This document shows positions 1-7,750 of a DNA stretch of 41,642 nt, one piece after another. Position 1 is the first letter of the stretch, and each line of letters opens with the position of its first letter. The DNA is from an uncultured bacterium. GTDB lineage: Bacteria; Actinomycetota; Coriobacteriia; Coriobacteriales; Coriobacteriaceae. The translations under genes were made by a program, and so were the position numbers. The notes beneath the pieces were generated by a model. The model was not told the origin of the DNA and searched no databases. It was given only the letters and a program-made list of their open reading frames with translations. The stretch lies in assembly GCA_905215115.1 (NCBI GenBank), contig CAJMOP010000005.1, positions 1 to 41,642 of the forward strand, read 5' to 3'.

Positions 1-581
1 CCGCGCTGACGGGCCACACCGTCGACCGTGCCGAGCTCGTCCGCATTGCCACCGAGGTCGAGGGCCATCCCGATAACGTCGCCCCCGCTATCCTGGGCGG
101 CGCCGTCTGCTCCTTTACGCCGACCGATTCGCTCCCCCAGTGCCTGCGCTACGAGGTGAGCGATCGCCTGCGTTTTATTACCGTGATTCCGCCCTACGAG
201 GTACACACGAGTGAGGCGCGCAAGGTCGTGCCGCAGGAGATTCCACTCTCCACCGCCGTATGGCAAATGGGCCGCATCGCCGGCATGACGCGCGGCCTGG
301 AGACCGGCGACCTTGACCTGATTGCCGCCGCCAACGACGACCGCATCCAGGAGCCCTATCGCCGCCGCCTGATTCCCGATTACAACGCCGTGCGCGACAC
401 CTGCCTTAACGGCGGCGCCAAGACCATCTGGATCAGTGGCTCCGGCTCGACCCTCATGGCCGTGACTGACGACACCATCGTGGCAAAGTTCTTGCAGGTC
501 AAGCTGCGCGAGCAGTTCCCCAAGTGTGACACGCATATTCTGACGTGCGACACGGAAGGCGCCCAGATCGAATACCTGTAG
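1..581 (+). CDS. thrB: Homoserine kinase, C-terminal part (truncated by window edge)
   Basis: This is the 3' part of a GHMP-family kinase, read from base 3 and ending at the TAG at 579-581. Homoserine kinase phosphorylates homoserine with ATP in threonine synthesis, in the cytosol. The visible part has the HPDNVAPAILGG stretch that follows the GHMP ATP-binding loop in ThrB, and near the C-terminus the glycine/serine-rich SGSGSTLMA motif of the family. The N-terminal substrate region and the first glycine-rich motif lie outside the window, so the start cannot be given. The next gene downstream is on the other strand and a long hairpin repeat sits between the two. Another GHMP kinase is possible, but the pattern fits ThrB best. 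Confidence 0.9.
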   Translation, partial: ALTGHTVDRAELVRIATEVEGHPDNVAPAILGGAVCSFTPTDSLPQCLRYEVSDRLRFITVIPPYEVHTSEARKVVPQEIPLSTAVWQMGRIAGMTRGLETGDLDLIAAANDDRIQEPYRRRLIPDYNAVRDTCLNGGAKTIWISGSGSTLMAVTDDTIVAKFLQVKLREQFPKCDTHILTCDTEGAQIEYL

Positions 582-602
582 TCGCCGTACCTTATACCCG
601 CC

Positions 603-727
603 GGGGAGGTCAGGGGCTTTGCGCCCAAATCGTCCTCGGACATGTCAGGACCCCCGCTGCGCACTTCGTGCGGCGAGGGTCCTGCCGTCCTGCGGAAAGA
701 TTTGGGAGCAAAACCCCTGACCTTCCC
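603..727. repeat. Long hairpin element, copy 1 (shared core, private arms)
   Basis: A 125-bp imperfect palindrome. The outer arms 603-631 and 699-727 are complementary at 26 of 29 positions. The inner stem is CAGGACCC...GGGTCCTG around the core GCACTTCGTGC. It reads in the same sense as copies 2 (7751-7881) and 3 (34326-34450) when taken on the minus strand. The linkers TTTCCGCAGGACG and CATGTCCGAGGACG and the CGCACGAAGTGCG core are shared with those copies, but most of the arm sequence is not. It lies between two convergent genes, so it could act as a bidirectional 3'-end structure. No T-run follows either arm. Confidence 0.85.
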
Positions 728-885
728 TACGTTAACTTCGCTGGCGGCGGCTACAGGAACCTACGCTCTGGAAAGTCGCCGGGCTGATTTTTTGGCTTCT
801 ATTTGATAAAGGCGCACTTCCCAGCATCTCATTCGCCCTATAGCTCTGTTTTAATTTCTAATTGATGATCGATGCGTGACGTCAT

Positions 886-1149
886 CTAATTATCTTCGCT
901 ACTCAAAACAGCCCCAAGTTTACGCACTAGCGTCTCAACAGTAATTCCGAGTGCATCCGCATAGACAAACTGCTCATAAACCCTAAGGCTGCGCTCCCCG
1001 GTCTCGACCTTTGAGATGAACGATTGAGGTACCCCCAGTTTCTTTGCGAGTTCAACCTGAGTGATACCTTGTTCCCGACGAATCTGGGAGAGGCACTTTC
1101 CGCATGTCCTATTAGCATCAACGTTCATACCGTTTACGCTATATTCCAT
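886..1149 (-). CDS. Small XRE-family helix-turn-helix regulator
   Basis: A protein of about 87 aa made up almost entirely of one HTH_3/Cro-type domain: QIRREQGITQVELAKKLGVP, then QSFISKVETGERSL, then the typical YADALGI helix. Such proteins bind DNA as dimers and are often autorepressors. I chose the ATG at 1149; a TTG at 1164 and an ATG at 1128 are also in frame, and none has a clear ribosome-binding site. A perfect 8-bp inverted repeat (1154-1176) lies directly upstream of the chosen start, as expected of an autoregulatory operator. The divergent neighbour at 1252 shares this intergenic space and may be a target. The base composition is more A+T-rich than in flanking housekeeping genes. Confidence 0.8.
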   Translation of the reverse strand: MEYSVNGMNVDANRTCGKCLSQIRREQGITQVELAKKLGVPQSFISKVETGERSLRVYEQFVYADALGITVETLVRKLGAVLSSEDN

Positions 1150-1153
1150 TTTG

Positions 1154-1176
1154 ATATATCCCAAACTAGGATATAT
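1154..1176. promoter_or_regulatory. Candidate operator of the XRE regulator
   Basis: Perfect inverted repeat ATATATCC-7 nt-GGATATAT. It sits between the XRE start and the divergent gene at 1252. The TATCC...GGATA pattern resembles operators of HipB-like XRE proteins (TATCC-N8-GGATA), though the spacer here is 7 nt. Binding by the adjacent regulator is inferred. Confidence 0.6.
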
Positions 1177-1251
1177 TCATGTGAGTATCTGTTTCACTTA
1201 TCGCAATTGTTCGCATCGCACATTTGAAACGAGAGAGGGGACTCGATAAGC

Positions 1252-2265
1252 ATGGATGACGAGATGAAAGAGCCCAATAGTGAGCAAACGCCCAGTGCAT
1301 CTGATGAACAGAAGCCGAATATCGAAGGGAAGCAGGTTTCTGATGGTGCTGACGACACCACCTCCCCTGACGATCGATCATCAAATGAAGACGGTGCCAC
1401 ATGCAATAAGGAAGAGGACGATTCACTTCTAACGAGTGCCATTAACAAACTTGGTGGTAATAAACGAGCGGCTATCGCAACTGCTGCGATAGTTGCCGTC
1501 ATCTTCTGCTTACCCATGCTGTTTCCTCAAATGTTTTGCACCCACAAACTTTGGACCGATGCAAACTGTACAAGCCCTCGCACCTGTAAAAGTTGCGGCA
1601 AAACCGAGGGGAAACCGCTCGGACATGAATGGGAAGAAGCAACATGCACGGTTCCGAAGACCTGTCAACGCTGCGGCAAAACCGAAGGGAAACCCCTTGG
1701 GCATCAACCAGGTTCTTGGACTACCGCAGTCGATTACGTTGACGCCACCTCGAAGGAAATTCGAGAATGCGGGAGATGCGGAGAGGTCGTTGACACCCGC
1801 AACGAAAAGGAAATTACTTCCTTTCTTGGCGACGGATCGTTTTCAATTTCACCTGAAGGCTTTATTGAACGACTTAACGAGGAATTCTCCGTTATTCCCA
1901 ATTGCAGCAGTATGAAGGCGAGTTACGAGTTAGACGATAGCGGCACGGGACTCGAGCTTCAGATAAAAAATGGCTCTACGCTTGCCGGTATTGGAGGTTT
2001 TTTCTCGGACTCGAGCAGTCAACTACTATTCAGCTATCTTGGATCAGAAAACTGCTTCAAAAACATAGTCATGTACTTCGAAAATTCAGATTATGCCGCG
2101 GCGGCAGCATTAGCAACCATACAAGCAATTGATCCAACACTCTCATTTTCCGACGCTAAGGAGATTGGCGCTGCCTGCGTAGGTACGCCAACTGTCAAAA
2201 ATGAAATTACGTACGCAATCTTAGCTTCAAATGGAGAATACTGGCTGAGCACCCGAATTGAATAA
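1252..2265 (+). CDS. Membrane-anchored protein with two Cys-rich zinc-ribbon-like repeats
   Basis: A 337-aa protein of unknown function. The first ~75 residues are acidic and Ser/Asp/Glu-rich. A single hydrophobic segment follows at about residues 79-98 (AAIATAAIVAVIFCLPMLFP). Next come two tandem repeats of the form C-T-x-P-x-T-C-x-x-C-G-K-T-E-G-K-P-L-G-H, then a third, looser Cys pair (ECGRCGEVVDTR). The remaining ~200 residues resemble no family I recognise. Paired CxxC motifs with conserved GH suggest metal-binding knuckles of the kind seen in surface proteins of gut Firmicutes and Coriobacteriia. Topology is probably N-in with the repeats outside. The start ATG follows GAGAGGGGAC. The gene diverges from the small XRE regulator, which may control it. 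It is A+T-richer than its surroundings. Confidence 0.7.
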   Translation: MDDEMKEPNSEQTPSASDEQKPNIEGKQVSDGADDTTSPDDRSSNEDGATCNKEEDDSLLTSAINKLGGNKRAAIATAAIVAVIFCLPMLFPQMFCTHKLWTDANCTSPRTCKSCGKTEGKPLGHEWEEATCTVPKTCQRCGKTEGKPLGHQPGSWTTAVDYVDATSKEIRECGRCGEVVDTRNEKEITSFLGDGSFSISPEGFIERLNEEFSVIPNCSSMKASYELDDSGTGLELQIKNGSTLAGIGGFFSDSSSQLLFSYLGSENCFKNIVMYFENSDYAAAAALATIQAIDPTLSFSDAKEIGAACVGTPTVKNEITYAILASNGEYWLSTRIE

Positions 2266-2343
2266 TTTACTTTAATTGCTAAATGCAGACGCCTCTTACT
2301 CGCGGCATATTAAAGTTCAACCCCTGCTAGCATCGTCAATCGA

Positions 2344-2383
2344 AATATGCCCCGCCGAGCACTTTAGCTTGGCGGGGCATTTC
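2344..2383. terminator. Bidirectional intrinsic terminator
   Basis: Stem ATGCCCCGCC...GGCGGGGCAT with flanking A and T residues, located between the 3' ends of two convergent genes (1252-2265 and 2498-3196). It could serve both strands. Confidence 0.75.
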
Positions 2384-2497
2384 AATACGTAGGCGGATTT
2401 TGATACCTAGAAGGCCCACATGCCCCCACTAGGCAGCCGGCTTCGCTGCTCAAATTGCTCGAACTGCAACTTGAGCAATCAGCGGCCAGCATCTCTT

Positions 2498-3196
2498 TTA
2501 GGCTGCGCTAGTTTCTTTGTATTCAAAGACTGGCTCTAAGATGTCTTCGATGCTGCAGTGCAGGACTTTCGCCATATCCCTTACGGTTGTTACCGATGCT
2601 TCGTTGATGTTTCTCTGGCGCTGTTCGTACATTTGGATTGAGCGGAGTGATACGCCCGATTCGTATGCCAGGTCTTGTTGGGTTTTCTTGAGCCTCTTTC
2701 TTGCTTGCGCCAGTTTAGTTTGACGAGGTGTTTTCTTCGCCATATCGCAAATAAGACGCGCCACACGTTCCTCTGAGGCTTCATGCCAGGGATAGTACAG
2801 ACCGCGCAGCGCATCAAATGGAACGACATGCAGCAGATCTTCGAAAGACTCCCCTAAACGCCACTGCAGGTATGCCAGCATCCAGCCCGCCCAATATTCC
2901 GGCGTCTTCTCAAATCGATAGGCGCAGTCCGGTATAGGCCCGTTTTGATAGCCCGACCTTTCGGCGATAAGCGCGAACAGCTCAGCGCCCGATTTTCCCG
3001 ACACTACCCATGCGTTGCCGCGTTCGAACTCGCGAGCTACGCCGCTCAGGCAAAAGAGTTCAGCAACTTCCGATCCTTCTGCTCCGTAATCGTTAACGGC
3101 ATAGTCGAAGCAATCCCCGAGGTTGTTCATTGCGTCCTCAAGGTAATAGACGGGATATGTCCTACTCGGCCCACGATCCGTTAACTCTTGGATCAT
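2498..3196 (-). CDS. HTH protein partnered with a DUF3990-like protein (putative antitoxin)
   Basis: A 232-aa protein with two parts. The C-terminal ~65 residues form an XRE-type HTH (KKTQQDLAYESGVSLRSIQM, then MAKVLHCSIEDILEP). The N-terminal ~150 residues are acidic; the stretch around residues 25-80, with a 'hydrophobic-CLSGV..EF' pattern, loosely recalls DUF3791, the small partner often found beside DUF3990. The start ATG at 3196 follows GGGAGG and overlaps the 3' end of the upstream gene by 35 bp, indicating translational coupling. The arrangement (putative toxin first, DNA-binding partner second, palindromic operator in front) is that of an autoregulated toxin-antitoxin-like module. The antitoxin role is an inference; a plain transcription regulator is the alternative. 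Confidence 0.65.
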   Translation of the reverse strand: MIQELTDRGPSRTYPVYYLEDAMNNLGDCFDYAVNDYGAEGSEVAELFCLSGVAREFERGNAWVVSGKSGAELFALIAERSGYQNGPIPDCAYRFEKTPEYWAGWMLAYLQWRLGESFEDLLHVVPFDALRGLYYPWHEASEERVARLICDMAKKTPRQTKLAQARKRLKKTQQDLAYESGVSLRSIQMYEQRQRNINEASVTTVRDMAKVLHCSIEDILEPVFEYKETSAA

Positions 3197-3845
3197 TTAA
3201 ATCAACCCTCCCTGACATCAAATCCCTAATGTCGACACCCTCGGTGTCAAATCCGTTTACCGTATCCAGGTACTTACGTCGAGCGTTCTGTTCTCGCTCA
3301 AATCGTTTGGGATAAAACTCAGCTCCCGAGGCCTGCTTCCAATCGCGAAACCTGATCGCCGAGAACGCGCGCTCACTCATAAGCGCATATTGAATGCCCA
3401 AATCCCCCAAAAACATAATGCGCTGCAATTGCCTGAGCGAAATCATGCCGTTAACGAACTGTCTTGCAAACGAAAAGTAGGAATCATCAGCGCGATAGCC
3501 TCGAATAACGTCATAGGGAGAAATATCAATCAGGCAGTTGTCCAGCAAATACCGAAGTCCTTCGCGTGCCAGCGGCGTCGAGACATTAAACTCCCGGTTG
3601 TCGGCCAAAATCGCAAGCCAATTGAGGATTGAAAACTCCCCAGACTCTAAATCCAAGACCGAAAGGCCATCTAAATCAAGCTCATATCGATTGGCAATGC
3701 CATCAGACTCGGTCCGGCATGCCCATTCCATTGCCATTTCCTCATGTGGTGTGCAATAAAACCCGCGCCCATAGTCATTGAATTGCCTGCATTTATCCAA
3801 CGATGGATGCTCGACAACAACCTCCGACCCGTGCCAAAGCTCCAT
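3162..3845 (-). CDS. DUF3990-family protein (ADP-ribosyltransferase-like, putative toxin)
   Basis: A 227-aa protein opening with MELWHGSEVVVEHP, followed by NDYGRGFYCTPHEEMAMEWA at about residues 23-42. This is the hallmark of DUF3990: LxHGS, then a DxGxGFYxT segment, then a helix with A..WA. The fold is generally thought to be ADP-ribosyltransferase-like, with the H-G pair and the GFY-T segment lining the NAD site. The C-terminal ~100 residues (from about 120) are not recognisable to me. The start ATG at 3845 is preceded by AGGAGG. A 47-bp perfect palindrome lies 16 bp upstream of the start. The downstream partner overlaps it. Toxic activity is not shown by the sequence; DUF3990 genes are commonly found in pairs with a small partner, which supports the reading. 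Confidence 0.7.
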   Translation of the reverse strand: MELWHGSEVVVEHPSLDKCRQFNDYGRGFYCTPHEEMAMEWACRTESDGIANRYELDLDGLSVLDLESGEFSILNWLAILADNREFNVSTPLAREGLRYLLDNCLIDISPYDVIRGYRADDSYFSFARQFVNGMISLRQLQRIMFLGDLGIQYALMSERAFSAIRFRDWKQASGAEFYPKRFEREQNARRKYLDTVNGFDTEGVDIRDLMSGRVDLNDPRVNGSWAE

Positions 3846-3860
3846 ATCGACCTCCTAAAA

Positions 3861-3907
3861 ATATCACCCCAGTGATAGTTTACCAATAACTATCACTGGG
3901 GTGATAT
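3861..3907. promoter_or_regulatory. Palindromic operator upstream of the DUF3990/HTH pair
   Basis: Two perfectly complementary 20-bp arms (3861-3880, 3888-3907) separated by 7 nt. Each arm itself contains a dyad of the form TATCAC-4 nt-GTGATA, so there are two tandem operators in mirror orientation. On the minus strand a TTGGTA-17-TATTTT pair overlaps the sites, so occupancy would block transcription. The HTH partner at 2498-3196 is the likely ligand (inference). Confidence 0.8.
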
Positions 3908-3938
3908 AGATGAGAGCTTTTGAGGGGCTGCAGCCTGA

Positions 3939-4529
3939 CTAGAGGCAAGCCTCGGCGATGCGCTTTTTGAGTTCGTCGATGCCGGTGCCGGTCTGGGAGC
4001 TTGTGATGATCACGTTTTCTGCCGGGACGTTGAGCTGCTTTTTGATGGCTGCTGCCTGGCGGGCCTGTTGGGTGCGGCTGAGCTTGTCGGCTTTGGTGAG
4101 GCAGACGATAAAGTTGAACTCATTGCCCTGCAGGTAGTCGATCATGTCATGATCAAGCTTGCTGGGGTCGTGACGAATGTCAACCAGCGATACGACCAGG
4201 TTAAAGCTGCGCTCGGAGTCGAAGAAGTCGCCAATAAGCTCAGCCCAACGGTCGCGCTCAGCCTTGGAACGACGGGCGAAACCGTAGCCCGGCAGGTCCA
4301 CGAAATGTACGTCGTCGGCCTCAAAGAAGTTGATGTTGCTCGTCTTGCCCGGCGTGCTGGAAACCTTGACCAGGTTCTTGCGGCCAAAGAGCTTGTTCAT
4401 AATCGACGACTTGCCCACGTTGGAGCGGCCGACAAAGCTCACCTCGGGGCAGGTGGACTCGGGAATCTGCGAAACCTTGCCGTAGCTGGCGACGAACTTG
4501 GCAAGCTGGTAGTTAATGGAATCGGCCAT
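3939..4529 (-). CDS. engB: Ribosome biogenesis GTPase EngB/YsxC
   Basis: A 196-aa TRAFAC-class GTPase needed for late assembly of the large ribosomal subunit. Motifs in order: G1 GRSNVGKSS (about residues 34-42), the S-x-TPGKT switch I region, G3 DLPGYG, and G4 TKAD. The C-terminal region TSSQTGTGIDELKKRI is the usual G5 and final helix. The length matches the family. The ATG at 4529 is chosen because AAGGAG lies 5 nt upstream; a GTG two codons earlier overlaps that ribosome-binding site. It follows mtnN on the same strand with a 23-bp gap, so the two probably form one transcript. Confidence 0.95.
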   Translation of the reverse strand: MADSINYQLAKFVASYGKVSQIPESTCPEVSFVGRSNVGKSSIMNKLFGRKNLVKVSSTPGKTSNINFFEADDVHFVDLPGYGFARRSKAERDRWAELIGDFFDSERSFNLVVSLVDIRHDPSKLDHDMIDYLQGNEFNFIVCLTKADKLSRTQQARQAAAIKKQLNVPAENVIITSSQTGTGIDELKKRIAEACL

Positions 4530-4552
4530 GGACACTCCTTGGTCGTAGGTTC

Positions 4553-5308
4553 TTACAAATAGACGCGCTGTTGCGCAGCGGCAATGCGGCGGACGATATC
4601 GAGCGTGATGTCACTTGCGACACGCGCGTACTCGAACAGATCGAACTCGCGCTCGCAAATTGCATCGTACGCCTCGTCACAATTATCGCTGATAGCGCGC
4701 AGCACCAGGCAATCGACACCATTTTTGGTTGCGACATGGGCAATTGCCGCGCCCTCCATGCCGACACAATCGGCATGCGTCGCCTCGATAGCGTCGTTGC
4801 GCATGGCGGCGCCCGTCACAAAGCGGTTACCCGTGGCAATCGTGCCGACCAGGAACTGCTTGGTGCCCTCGTTCGAAGCGGCTGCATTTGTCGAAGCATC
4901 GACAAAGCCACGCTCAGCAAGCACGTCGGCGGCAATATCGACCAGCGCAGGCGTCGAGGCAAACTCCTCGAGTCCCGGTGCTGACTCGGCGATAAGCGCA
5001 GTATCGGTATCCAGATAGCGCAGGCGTTTGCCGATGACCACATCGTCGATATGGAGTTTGGGGTTCAAACCGCCCGCGATACCCGAGAGCACAACGGCCT
5101 GCGGGGCATATTTACTAATGAGATGCTGCGTCGCGGCGGCGGCATTCACCGTGCCCATGCCCGCCGTTGTGGCGACAACTGTCAGGCCGTCGAGCTCGCC
5201 GCTCACAACGGTCAAGCCTGCCTCCCGTGCCTCGCAAACGTCGCTCAGCTCTTCCTTAATCTGCATGATCTCTTTTTCGAGCGCACCGATAATCGCGATG
5301 GTAGCCAT
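4553..5308 (-). CDS. mtnN: 5'-methylthioadenosine/S-adenosylhomocysteine nucleosidase
   Basis: A 251-aa member of the PNP/UDP phosphorylase family. It hydrolyses MTA and SAH to adenine plus the thioribose or ribosyl-homocysteine product, clearing by-products of SAM use. The N-terminal IAIIGALEKEI, the GIAGGLNP segment, the MEGAAIAHVA segment with the ribose-binding Glu, and RAISDNCDE with the catalytic Asp are all present. The start is taken at the ATG encoding MATIAIIG (5308); a TTG four codons upstream is less likely. engB follows 23 bp downstream on the same strand. Confidence 0.92.
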   Translation of the reverse strand: MATIAIIGALEKEIMQIKEELSDVCEAREAGLTVVSGELDGLTVVATTAGMGTVNAAAATQHLISKYAPQAVVLSGIAGGLNPKLHIDDVVIGKRLRYLDTDTALIAESAPGLEEFASTPALVDIAADVLAERGFVDASTNAAASNEGTKQFLVGTIATGNRFVTGAAMRNDAIEATHADCVGMEGAAIAHVATKNGVDCLVLRAISDNCDEAYDAICEREFDLFEYARVASDITLDIVRRIAAAQQRVYL

Positions 5309-5386
5309 ACCATTCCCCAAACCTATACGAAATTCTCAACCACGGTATGGTACCAGCATTTTGTTTGACCTCGCCAAACGAACACG

Positions 5387-5590
5387 CTAAGCCAGTGCAG
5401 CTCGCGTATCAAACAGCGCCTTTGCAATCGCGGCCGTAACCTCACTCGAGCGGTCGCTCCACGACATCAATGTCATGATACTCATAACATAGCTATGGCC
5501 GTCGACTTCGATCAGTCCGGCATCGCATGTCGAATAGTAACCATCCTCGCTAATCCAGCCCGCCTTGTTGCGCATCTTAAAGGGTAGTCA
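5387..5590 (-). pseudogene. Remnant of a serine beta-lactamase-like hydrolase (C-terminal end)
   Basis: A fragment of about 66 codons reading LPFKMRNKAGWISEDGYYST and then CDAGLIEVDGHSYVMSIMT. It matches the last part of class A beta-lactamase-like proteins (beta-lactamase2 type): the K-x-G-W segment and the D-x-G-x-hydrophobic strand near the C-terminus. An in-frame TGA lies just upstream of the LPFK codons, and the stop of pflA is only about 20 bp further, so the catalytic SxxK and SDN regions are absent. It is best read as a gene whose 5' part was deleted when pflA was placed next to it. A short real ORF starting at ATG 5575 cannot be excluded, but it would lack the active site. Confidence 0.55.
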
Positions 5591-5606
5591 ATTTGGGACG
5601 GGCTTG

Positions 5607-6425
5607 TTAGCCGATGGCCGACCTGAGCTCTGCACGGCGCTTTTTCATGCCGGCCATGACGGCGTTGCGCAGCTCGGGCATGCGCGCGGTATCCATCTGG
5701 GGCACGCCCTCAAGCTTATAGGGAATCCCCAGCTGCTCGTATTTGACGACACCCATGGTGTGATACGGCAGCATCTCCAGGCCGACCACGTTATGCCACG
5801 GGGCGATTAAACGACCGAGCGCCTCGCACTCCTCCACCGTGTCGGTAATGCCCGGTACCACCACGTGGCGGATAACGACCTTGATCCTGCGACGCGCCAG
5901 CTCATCGCCAAACGCCAGGATGCGTGCGGGGTCACAACCGGTCAGCCTTTTATGCTCGACCGGGTCGGCATGCTTGATGTCGAGCAAAACCATGTCGGTC
6001 TCGTTGAGCACGGCATCGAACTTCTCGGGATGCTGAGGGTCGAAGGCGTAGCCACAGCTATCCAGGCAGGTATGTACACGACCATCGGGGTTGTTGTGCA
6101 TTGCACGGAACAGGTCGGCCAAAAACTCGGGCTGCAGAAGTGGCTCGCCGCCCGAAACCGTAATTCCGCCGCTGCGGTAAAACTCATGATTGCTCTGGAA
6201 CTCGTCCATCAGGTGCTCGACGGTCACCATCGTGCCGCCGTTAACCGACCAGGTATCGGGATTGTGGCAATACGCGCAGCGCATGGGACAGCCCTGGACA
6301 AACACTACGAAGCGGATGCCGGGTCCGTCGACCGTACCCATCGTTTCAATCGAATGTACGCGGCCCAGGGCAAACGCGGAGTCCTCGGGACGAGCGTCCA
6401 CACCCTCGAGCGTCATCTCAGCCAT
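5607..6425 (-). CDS. pflA: Pyruvate formate-lyase activating enzyme
   Basis: A 272-aa radical SAM enzyme that installs the glycyl radical on pyruvate formate-lyase under anaerobic conditions. The [4Fe-4S]-SAM motif CPMRCAYC is C46-x3-C50-x2-C53, preceded by the typical SIETMGTVDGPGIRFVVF. SGGEPLLQ is the glycine-rich SAM-contact loop. VIRHVVVPGITD and LEMLPYHTMGVVKYEQLG are signature stretches of PflA near the C-terminus. It lies about 1.5 kb downstream of the split PFL genes on the same strand, separated from them by a broken degV gene, so the complete PFL system is present locally. Confidence 0.95.
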   Translation of the reverse strand: MAEMTLEGVDARPEDSAFALGRVHSIETMGTVDGPGIRFVVFVQGCPMRCAYCHNPDTWSVNGGTMVTVEHLMDEFQSNHEFYRSGGITVSGGEPLLQPEFLADLFRAMHNNPDGRVHTCLDSCGYAFDPQHPEKFDAVLNETDMVLLDIKHADPVEHKRLTGCDPARILAFGDELARRRIKVVIRHVVVPGITDTVEECEALGRLIAPWHNVVGLEMLPYHTMGVVKYEQLGIPYKLEGVPQMDTARMPELRNAVMAGMKKRRAELRSAIG

Positions 6426-6544
6426 TCCCGCAACCTTGCCTCTCTTTGGTTTTTGTCAATTAAAATGCCAGAGCCATTCTAGCCCATACGCCTGATGGCG
6501 AAACGGTTTAGCGGTCAATTTGATCGTCCTATTTGACTCCACGC

Positions 6545-6582
6545 AAAAGCGGCGGGAAGGTTGTCACAACCCGCTCGCCGCC
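6545..6582 (-). terminator. Intrinsic terminator downstream of degV
   Basis: On the minus strand GGCGGCGAGCGGG...CCCGCCGC forms a hairpin followed by TTTTGC. It lies about 30 bp past the original degV stop at 6613-6615, before pflA. Confidence 0.6.
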
Positions 6583-6612
6583 GAAGCAATAGAAATCGAT
6601 AGACGCCAGGCC

Positions 6613-7467
6613 CTACGCCTTAAGCGTAAGCACCGCGCCAAAGGCGGTCGGGCCGCAATGGCTCGAAATGACGCCGCCAACCTGAGTCCAGGTAACGTCC
6701 TTAAATCCCAGATCGTGCGCATAGACTTCCATGTCGTCGCGCAGCTCCTCGGAAAGACCCACCGAATACGCCAGGCCAATGTGTGAGTAGTCAATCTAGC
6801 CCTTCGCAACCATGTGGTCAATAAAGGCACGGGCACATTTGAGCATAGAGCCGCGGAGCTTCTTGGTCGCCACGAATTTGCCACCCGTTACCTCAATGCA
6901 GGGCTTAATCTTGAGCAGATGGGCGCCAAGAAACGCGACGTTGGACAAGCGACCACCCGCCTTAAGGAAGGCAAGGTCCGTAGGAACAAAGCCCAGCAGC
7001 ACGCGGTCCATCACCGAATTGGTAAAGGCGAAAATCTCGTCGACGGTGGCATCCGGATGGGCTTCGATATACTTGGCGGTCTCAACGGCGACAAGCGACT
7101 GGCCCACCGACACAAAGCGCGTATCCATGGAGAAGACGTAATCGCGGCCCTTTGCCGCAATCTTCGACGACTGATGCGAGCAGGTCGTAACCTCGGAATA
7201 CGCAAGATGCAAAATGGTCGCATCGGGCTGCTCGGCGTGAATGCGGTCGTACACGTGAGCAAAATCCGCAGGCGAGCAGCCACTGGTCTTGGGCATAACA
7301 CCGAGCTCGTTGCAGCGCGAGTAAATCTCGAGCGGATCGATTGAACCATCTTCAACGGTCTCGTCGCCAACTGTGACGTGCATGGGCACGCGCACGATGC
7401 CGTAGCGCTCGCAGAGCTCCGGCGTCACATCCGACCCAGACTCAACCACGATTACATACTTGCCCAT
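6613..7467 (-). pseudogene. DegV-family fatty acid-binding protein, interrupted by an in-frame TAG
   Basis: DegV (FakB-like) proteins bind a fatty acid and present it to a kinase for phosphorylation. The reading frame starts at ATG 7467 (MGKYVIVVESGSDVTPELC) and contains the usual TSGCSPADF segment and the LKAGGRLSN-AFLG-LLKIKPC block. It meets TAG at 6796-6798 after ...HMVAKG. Translation of the same frame beyond the stop continues as IDYSHIGLAYSVG and ends with the family C-terminus GGVISSHCGPTAFGAVLTL before a second stop at 6613-6615. The whole frame would be 284 aa, the normal DegV length, so one base change explains the break. The truncated protein (about 223 aa) would lack the C-terminal H-x-GP lipid-site motif. 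Sequencing error or readthrough are the alternatives. An upstream in-frame ATG at 7539 adds 24 unconserved residues and was not chosen. Confidence 0.8.
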
Positions 7468-7750
7468 TCTTATCACGACCCATCTCGACATTTGCTTTTC
7501 AATACATGACACGCGCGCCGCGCTGTTGCACAACGGCATCTAAGCGCCAAAGAGACGCCGCCCCTTGCGCACAACAAAGGACAGCGTCTCCCTGGAAAAC
7601 TCCGTGCTTATCTGAGATTCTACACGGTTTATTAAGGAGTGTTACTTATTCCGCAAACGGTAGCTATACGCGATAAACGGTAGCAAGCAAGAATCCAGAA
7701 CGCTCAACCCATTAGGAGAGTTCCGCCTAAAGGGTGACTACACAGGACCC

